Source: Costus lasius
Taxonomy: Eukaryota > Streptophyta > Magnoliopsida > Zingiberales > Costaceae
Direction: 5' to 3'
Assembly: GCA_027563935.2 (NCBI GenBank)
Contig: CM050450.1
Coordinates: 92,998,439-93,062,438, forward strand
Length of the DNA stretch: 64,000 nt
The notes under the pieces are model-generated. The model worked only from the letters and a program-made list of their open reading frames with translations, had not been told where the DNA came from and made no database searches. The stretch's first letter is position 1. The number at the start of each line of letters is the position of its first letter. Both the position numbers and the translations under genes were made by a program. Positions 57,186 to 64,000 of the stretch are shown here, piece by piece.

Positions 57186-58982
57186 GGTGTTCGTTGCTGC
57201 AGGAATCTACAACAATGCAAGAACAGCAAGGTCAGTATCAATGTTCAGAATCAATCCAGGACTTAAGAAAGATTCTTTTTCTCACTATTTTGTCTGACTG
57301 AAAAATCCAGTAAACAGTCCGAAAGAGTAACACTCTTTTAGTGAGATGGGATCCAGATTTCATACTTGGTCTCCGCGTCCCGCTCAGGCGAGATAAGAAG
57401 CACAGAGATGACAAGCATTAATTTCTAGTAGGCTGTCCCAGCCAATCGCCAACCCGTGCGATTCCCCTTCATCTGGGCAATCCAGCAGACTGTGCCAACT
57501 GAGTTGGTACAACACAGTCTCTGATCCCACAGATGGCTGCCTCCATGCGCAACCATATGCGCCACATATGTAGCCTACATGGTCAAGCTGACCCGACCTA
57601 CTCCCTGGACCACCACGTGCTATGCTGAGCAACGAGAAGCGATAAATCCCTTCTCTGTAACACGCAGGTGAAATCCCGCACCGTCTGAAGATAGATGGAC
57701 ATGCCCACTGAGTGGGTACAACACGGCTCCAACGATAATCAGAACAGTGAGGTTTCGCGTCAGAAGGCTTACGAGCTTGATATGTTAGCGTTGGATTTTA
57801 ACGGTCCTTTTATCTTCTTCACTATCATGCAATTCCTATGGTGATAGCAGAAGATAAACTCATGCAGTTCTAATTATATAAGCAATAAAAAGAAAGCATG
57901 AATCTTATGTGGTAAAAGCCCAAAGCCTAAGTAAGACCTTAAGATACTTAAGTCTTTACTTGCTCTTCTTGGGACTTTTGCATCTCATCTGGTCCAACCC
58001 AGGGCCCTAGCGCCAAGAGCACCTCAGGTGCGCCACCAGCTGAATGCCCCTCTAGGATGTGTGCTTTTGTGCTCTTGTCTAATCAAATACAATTTGATCT
58101 ATCTAGACAAGTTTGACTCACAGGTCAATTATACAATCAATGAATTAAAAAGTGATTCGCAGATCACAAAATAATAATTTACCAGGCTCGCAGGCCCCAG
58201 CACAGCACACAATAAAAGGGCAACCCACATAAGATGAAATAAACAAGCATCATGGCATCATTCAATCAACATGTGATCCATTACAAAGAAAATAAAATTT
58301 TTGAAAACCCCATTGGTATCAATTTTAATTTTCTTATAAGCCCTACAACCTTACAATGGTCCATTGATAGGGATCCACTCATCCAACTAGTCAGATCCTC
58401 TGCCCTTGCATGCACCAAGTCCTAACTGACTCGAGTTGACCTAATGGTCAACCATGCATGCGCCAAGGGCTGAACAACCCTCATGAGTTCTGGCAAGCGG
58501 GTGTGACCCCGGGCCTAACTCATGTGTGTTCACTGAGTTGTCTCAACCAGACCTCGCTACACGCCTAAGATGCAATCGACCTATGGCCACCTCGTGCTTA
58601 CGCACAGGTGCCATCTGGTCGATCCATCTAGGCTGTCAGATGGTCTGATCAGACTAGTGGATCTAACTTAGAGGTGACTTCAACCCCATCAACCCATCTA
58701 AGGGTTTATAGTAGGCGCCACTTAGATCTAGTGAGGCGCGCAAGATGTAATGAATTTTACAAAGACATTCAACAAGCGCCATCAAGAAACATGCGCCAAG
58801 AATCATACAAGTAATAACATGTAGTTTCGCATGTTGACATTAGATCTATCCATTAGCGCAAACATGTGATATCAATCATGCGCCAACATCTAATGACTAG
58901 CATGTATTCATGGTGATGATAGATCTACAACAATGGCGCAAACATGGATCACTAAAGCAATCATAAGATTCATGCATAACCC
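57186..58982 (-). other. Leader of element J
   Basis: Same layout as in L and K: dyads at 57488-57519 and 57700-57725 (one outer mismatch in the second), a GTTGACC-TAAT-GGTCAAC stem near 58436-58453 and the splice-like tract next to the ATG. No coding content. Confidence 0.82.
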
Positions 58983-58994
58983 GCTCTGATACCA
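58983..58994 (-). other. Primer binding site of element J
   Basis: GCTCTGATACCA on the + strand, complement of TGGTATCAGAGC, 2 bp from the 5' LTR. Confidence 0.93.
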
Positions 58995-58996
58995 AT

Positions 58997-60716
58997 TGAA
59001 GAGTCCCCTTCAAGGGGGAGCGCAGGCAGATAAAACCCCTTTCTAGAGGGGGGCGAACCCTAGAGCATGCGGAAAATATACTCTTCTAGGGTTTCAATAA
59101 AAATCGTTTGCATGAACACATATATATGATCAACTTTATATGTATTGCAAAGATCAAGTTTGAGATCTTTTACCATAGCCATGATAAAGGGTGTCGGCTT
59201 GGAAGCAAGAGGGCAAGTAAGCACTCCTCCAAAGAAAACACACACTAGATGAGAGATGGCTACCCTTTAGGATCTTCCTTGTGCTAGCAAGAGATCTCCC
59301 CAAAGTTCCTTGTCGTGTGTTGATGATGAGATGTGCTTGGCCGAGAGCTACCTTGTCCAAGTCCCTCTCTTCGTCGAATGAAGGAGACAAGAGAGTAATT
59401 GGCAAATTGCGTTGAGGTTTCTTTTTCATTCAAGTGATGGCGTTACACTTCCAAATATGGAAGGTTATCAAGCCATGCGACCACTTGAAGAAAAACCGCC
59501 CAAGATGCCTTTAAACCTTGAACCATACGTTCACCCATGTGAACCGGTTCAAGCCAATTAGGTTCAATTCAATTCGGTTCAAAAACCCAAATTAAACCAG
59601 CCCAAGCCATGGTCTAGATCTCTATGAACCAAACGGTTCAAGATCTAACCGTTCATCTCTTGATGCTCTTGATCTCTTCGATCTAGCATCCATACTCTCG
59701 ATCGAAGCTTACCGATCTGAAGCCCTAATCAATCAAACATGATCAGACCAGATCTCACTTACAATCAGAGTCTAATCTCCTTTTAACTGAACTAAAACAA
59801 TTCAGTCCACACGATCTGACTTAAGTAAGCCATATCATCAAATTGTGCGACCCTAAGGGTTTCCTTTAAATGTCGGTAACGATAACTCACGTTATCACAA
59901 TCAGTGAGGGGTATCTAGCAACACATCACTGTCTCCCGATATAAAGGAAAGAGTCTTCCAAGACTACACCCAAACCACAGCACAAGTGTGAATCATTTCA
60001 CAAGGCATACATGTTTCCTTTGCCACTGGATGTTCTTATTGGACAAGTGTGTCAAACTTGTAGCTCCAATATGATGAGCATGATTAGATCAGATGAACAT
60101 AGTCATCTGGGTATGGCCATACACTTTCTCAATCATCTCATATAAGGGGGGCCCCTTTAGAACACCACACTCCTTCCACAAGGAGACGGCAATCCTTTAT
60201 CTATCACTAGTATCCGAACCTGACTCATGATCATTATCCAAGATAGTCTATAACCATTATCTTTCAAATGATATTGAACTACCTCAAAATAATGACATTC
60301 ATCATTTAGAAACACAAGTGATTTCAAGTCAAAGGACATGTGCCACTTGATGCAAACAAGGATTATTCACATTGTGACAAGCAATGGAATATCCCAGTAG
60401 GGTCTGTCCAGTACATCCAATGTACCCATGAGTCTACATCTTATTCCATGCTCGAAGCATCCTATAAGATTAGAACACATATTAGTCTCAATCATATCAA
60501 GGCTGTCTCATGTTCACCAAGATATCTCGACTAAGGACATATAGCCTGTCAGCCTAGCTGAACAGCTTTGAGACATTATTCAGAAGTACACTTATTACAG
60601 CAGACAAGGTAACAACCTGAATAATAACCATGCCTTTATAAACACAAAAGTTTATTACATGATACTGCTACAATCCCAAAGGCCTCAAACATTAGCCTTA
60701 AGGGCATACCCCAACA
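58997..60716 (-). repeat. 5' LTR of element J
   Basis: 1720 bp, pair of 51561-53280, ending CCCCAACA and followed by the GTGCG duplication. Confidence 0.95.
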
Positions 60717-61617
60717 GTGCGAGATGAATCCTGCAAGCCCGCTGCCCCTAAACGTGCTGAGCTTGCAATGTGCTAAGAGGTCAGTGGGTTTAATTTCTGT
60801 AGTTGAGTGCCGTTGCGTTTTCTTGCATTTGTTGCCCGAAACAAGTTCGTCCCTGATTTCATCATGTTTCCCTGCTATATTTCTGGGTGTTTTTACTTAC
60901 CTCGTTGATATAGGGGGGAAGAGTGGAGTAAAACTATTCTATTAATTTGACATCAGTTATTTATTTTTATATTTTCAGGAAAACTTCAAAGTTAAGAGAA
61001 TAGCAGATTTCCAGGGCAATAAAAATAATTATTTAGGAAAAGTTGTCATACCCTGTAGGAAAATCCATAAATCCAAAATAAGAACCAATTAAACCAAGAT
61101 GTAGACCAAAACTTGTTCTTTTAAATCGTATAAGAATTGCAGATTGAAGATCCGTCGGGTAATAAGAACATCAAAGGCAAGACAGCTATTCAGATTAAAG
61201 AATAAAACTGGTGCAGAAATATATCATTCATCAAAAGTTGCACCATCTCATAGGCTTATCTGTTCAATCTTAATTCGTCCCAACTGATCCGAATGATAGA
61301 GAAGGTTCAGATCTTGCTATTGGATACAAGGATCAGAGCTGAAGGCTTCTCCGAGCATGTTAAAAACCTGCACAAAGTAGTCTAGTCAGATTACGGGATT
61401 GAAAGAACTGCAGAAGTTACTCAGATAAGAAAAGATGCCATGTCTCCCAGGATGATCCATGCGCTGTTGGATTGAACCAAGTTATCCAAATGATAGGTCA
61501 ACATTAGTTCTTCGTAATGGCATCAAAGTTCAAGGTTTTCATTGCGCCGATTGCTTAAGATACCTACAAGAAAAAGCCTAGTCAGATTAGAATTAACAGC
61601 AAACAAAAACATGCAAA
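60717..61617. other. Unclassified sequence right of element J
   Basis: Originally contiguous with 51560 before J inserted. No convincing gene. Between about 60950 and 61600 phrases (for example GATCCAT then CCAAATGATAG) recall the internal region of element D near 17190-17240, so it is probably internal sequence of an Athila-like relative. Confidence 0.4.
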
Positions 61618-62170
61618 CTGGGAAACAGGGGACGTCGCGAGGGTTGAGCAGGGATCATCGGCGTTCATCCGGTGGTGCACGAACGTCGAAACTGCTACAA
61701 CTGGGAGTTCATGTGATGATGGCGGAGCTATGGCCAGAGGATCGGGGCGGACGGTGGTCGGTCGGAGGTGCAGACGTTGAAGGGCGAAGATAGAGCGGAA
61801 GGCTGGCGAGAACAGGGGAAGTCGGGCGGATGGGCAGGGTTCGTCGGCAGTCGTCCGGTGGTGCATGATCGCCGAACTTGTTACGACTGGAGGCTCGTGT
61901 GATGGAAGAGAGGTTGTGGCCAGAGTTTGAAGGCGGGCGGTGGTTGGTCGGACGAGGACGGCATCGGAAGGCGAATCTAGGGCGTCAGCATCACGGAAAC
62001 AGGGGATGTCGTTGGAGTTTTTATCCCGGCCATCGGTGAGGTGGATGGGCAGATCCCGATGGCTGAAGCTTCATCAAGGGAAGGAGGAATGGTGGCCAAA
62101 GTCTCGTGGAGATCTGGCTGGTGGATCGTCGGCGGCAAACTTGAAAATTTCTCAAAAATCCTTAGAACAC
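61618..62170. repeat. GC-rich degenerate tandem repeat, about 190-bp unit
   Basis: Three units beginning near 61621 (GGAAACAGGGGACGTCG), 61810 (GAACAGGGGAAGTCGGG) and 61997 (GGAAACAGGGGATGTCG). The first two share CATCCGGTGGTGCA/CGTCCGGTGGTGCA, a GCTACAACTGG/GTTACGACTGG phrase and a GGTCGGTCGGA-like end. ORFs on both strands here are a by-product of high GC. Confidence 0.7.
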
Positions 62171-62763
62171 GCGTGGCTGGAAAGATTGGTTTTGGGAGGA
62201 GGAAGAGCTTAAGAGAAGAAGGGAAGTGGGAGGGGCTCGGCCCTCGGAGGAGAAGAGGAGGGAGGAAACATCCGAATCTATCAGAAGAAGGACTATTTCC
62301 ATTCCATTCATCAAATCTTCAAGTCTGTCGATTACAAGGTTCAAGCTTTGAAACATATAGGGTGAAGCTGAATAGACGTTGCTGGCGAGAGAGACGTTAG
62401 TGTTTCCTTGTTTGAGCGGCTGCAGCGATGGCGTTGGAGCTTTCCTCCTTCGATTGTTGAAGAGGAGCGTTGAACTTTCCTTGTGAGGTGCGAGGGGGAG
62501 GGGGGACATTGAAGCTTCCAACTTTGATTGAAGATGAACACTGGCTGCGTGCGTGCATTGAACCGTTCAGCATTGAAGATGATCTTGATGCAGATTTGGC
62601 ACAAGTCGCATGGCTGGATTGGCTGATTTGTGGAGAGTACAACTTATTCTCTGGAAAGTGTCTTGACCATAACTTGGAGTAGTAGAAGTTATTGTTTTCA
62701 TTATTTTGAGCTAGCATTTGGAGTGAGTCTTGCTAGCTTATTTGCGAAATTCCAAGCCTTTGT

Positions 62764-63611
62764 CTATGGCAATCGTATACTCCACTTGTACCTCCTTGGC
62801 TTGTGGTCTCTACCCCCATCATTTCTCCCCGGGTGAAAAAAATTCTTCCCCGATGAATTGTTCTTGTGTTGGTGGAGATGTTCTGGAGAGGCAAGGGTGA
62901 ATTGTTCCTTCTGAACTTGAAGCTTCAAATTGTTGTCAGCATCATAGCACATTGTCTTGTGATTCCATATCCATAGTCCAAGCTGCAATTCAGGGACACC
63001 TGCATTGAATTCCCTTTCTCGGCCATTTTCATTAGTGCACTTGTAATAAGAAATTATAGCATCTAAGCGTACTGGAATAATAAAATCAATATACTCAATT
63101 TGAAAAATATCCAAAGCAGTCTTGTTTAAAGGTTCAACTTGTATGGGTTCTAAGGGTGCCTTAAATGTGATACAAGACTCTAGGATCATAGGGTCTTCTA
63201 ATTCTAAGCTAACTCCTAAGGGTTGGGGATGAGGATCTAAATCAATTTCAAAAGGATCTAACTTAGATTCAAAGTGAAGCTCATGAAAGCCTAAGGATTT
63301 GGGTTCAACTTTAGGCTCTCTAATAGTAGTGCTAATCTCAAGTTGAGAACTTGTGGATATAGGCCCTAAAATTGAAGGTAATGGCTCTATTGGAGACTTA
63401 AGTTGAGACAAGTCTGAAGTGGTCTCTATGGGCAACTCAGGGGTAGTTTGACTCACAGACAAGTCAACTATGGGTTCTTGAGCTGGATGGCTATACTCAA
63501 GTTGAGGACATGTGGGTATGGGCCCTAAAATTGAAGCTTGAGGTATGAGTTCTATCTCATGGTTTGGCTCCTCATGACTTACTTGTTCAGGTTCAGTGGT
63601 ATCTTCAAGAC
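62764..63611 (-). pseudogene. Unrecognised proline-rich ORF, 5' end cut by LTR M
   Basis: Reading leftward, the frame is open from 63611 (the edge of the inserted copia LTR) to a stop at 62764, about 282 codons; no ATG start is visible within it, so the true start lies beyond the insertion. The N-terminal part is rich in Pro, Glu, Ser and Leu with an internal repeat: ASILGPIPTCPQLEYS and PSILGPISTSSQLEIS lie about 47 residues apart. The middle (IFQIEYIDFIIPVRLDAIIS) is hydrophobic. The C-terminal part has QLGLWIWNHKTMCYDADN and ends with a basic tail after KNFFHPGRNDGG. I do not recognise a family. The GRNDGG tail faintly recalls the ends of some plant Ty3/gypsy polyproteins, a weak likeness. 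Most likely a retroelement ORF; function unknown. Confidence 0.45.
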
Positions 63612-64000
63612 TGTTGGGGTATGCCCTTAAGGCTAATGTTTGAGGCCTTGGGATTGTATCAGTATCATGTATAAACTCTTTTGTTTATAAAGGCAATGGT
63701 TGTTATTCAGTTTGTTACATTGTCTGCTGCAATAAGTGTGCTTCTGAATAATGTCTCAAAGCTGTTCAGCTAGGCTGACATGTACTTTTATCCTTAGTCG
63801 ATATATCTTGGTGAACATGAGACAGCCTTGATATGATTGAGACTAATATGTGTTCTAATCTTATAGGATGCTTCGAGCATGGAATAAGATGTAGACTCAT
63901 GGGTACATTGGATGTACTGGACAGACCCTACTAGGATATTCAATTGCTTGTCACAATGTGAATAATCCTTGATTGTAACAAGTGGCACATGTCCTCTGAC
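63612..64000 (+). repeat. Copia LTR M, start only (window ends inside)
   Basis: TGTTGGGGTATGCCCTTAAG begins at 63612 and follows the other family LTRs to the window end. No PPT precedes it, so this is an outer boundary: the 5' LTR of a + strand element or a solo LTR. The five bases before it (63607-63611, AAGAC) would be the target duplication; the other copy is outside the window. Confidence 0.92.

Larger units (their letters stand above)
51561..60716 (-). mobile_element. Copia element J, complete, minus strand
   Basis: 9156-bp Ty1/copia element with 1720-bp LTRs (51561-53280 and 58997-60716), perfect target duplication GTGCG (51556-51560 and 60717-60721), PPT, PBS and full-length gag-pol with a single stop. 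By eye the LTRs differ at about six sites. Confidence 0.97.

Noticed and set aside
61542..62521. Several overlapping ORFs of 80-120 codons on both strands.
   Set aside because: They lie in a GC-rich degenerate tandem repeat with few chance stops; no domain or conserved start.

Overview
The window is a plant (angiosperm) nuclear DNA segment made almost entirely of LTR retrotransposons nested inside one another. I found no host protein gene, rRNA, tRNA or CRISPR array. Evidence for a plant: Ty1/copia elements with a tRNA-iMet primer site (TGGTATCAGAGC) and a single gag-pol ORF, beside Ty3/gypsy Athila-like remnants with a tRNA-Asp-type primer site. The species cannot be told from the sequence; the copia lineage resembles the Angela/Tork group, but that is a tentative reading.

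Layout. (A) 1-3510: 3' end of a + strand copia element (pol end, PPT, LTR) inserted in an older minus-strand copia LTR (C). (C) 3511-4465 and 13611-14060: that older LTR, also split by (B) 4466-13610, a complete minus-strand copia element with one nonsense codon. C sits in the left LTR of (D) 14061-21136, a minus-strand Athila-like element without pol. (E) 21560-24032: minus-strand Athila-like gag remnant, primer site and LTR. (G) 24347-27885: + strand Athila-type LTR split by another such LTR (F, 24797-about 26731). A roughly 136-bp internal remnant (27886-28021) joins it to LTR (H) 28022-29440 plus 47647-47728. H is split by (K) 29441-47646, a minus-strand copia element whose integrase region is split in turn by (L) 33259-42352, a complete + strand copia element. 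47729-51560 is an unclassified LTR-like region (N), followed by (J) 51561-60716, a complete minus-strand copia element with one nonsense codon. 60717-63611 is unclassified repeat DNA containing a truncated unknown ORF, cut by the start of another + strand copia LTR (M, 63612-64000).

Five copia elements (A, B, J, K, L) belong to one family: LTRs of about 1.65-1.72 kb beginning TGTTGGGGTATGCCC and a gag-pol of 1293-1294 codons. L alone keeps an uninterrupted ORF with all domains (gag, zinc knuckle, protease, HHCC and DD35E integrase, RT with YVDD, RNase H), LTRs differing by 3 substitutions, a perfect TSD, PBS and PPT, so it is the only candidate source of active proteins. The leader between PBS and gag holds conserved dyads (two of matching architecture with a compensatory change) that are plausible packaging or dimerisation signals. 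The older gypsy-type elements share a different hidden pattern: arrays of short dyads (for example TACGGTACCGTA) in their LTRs.
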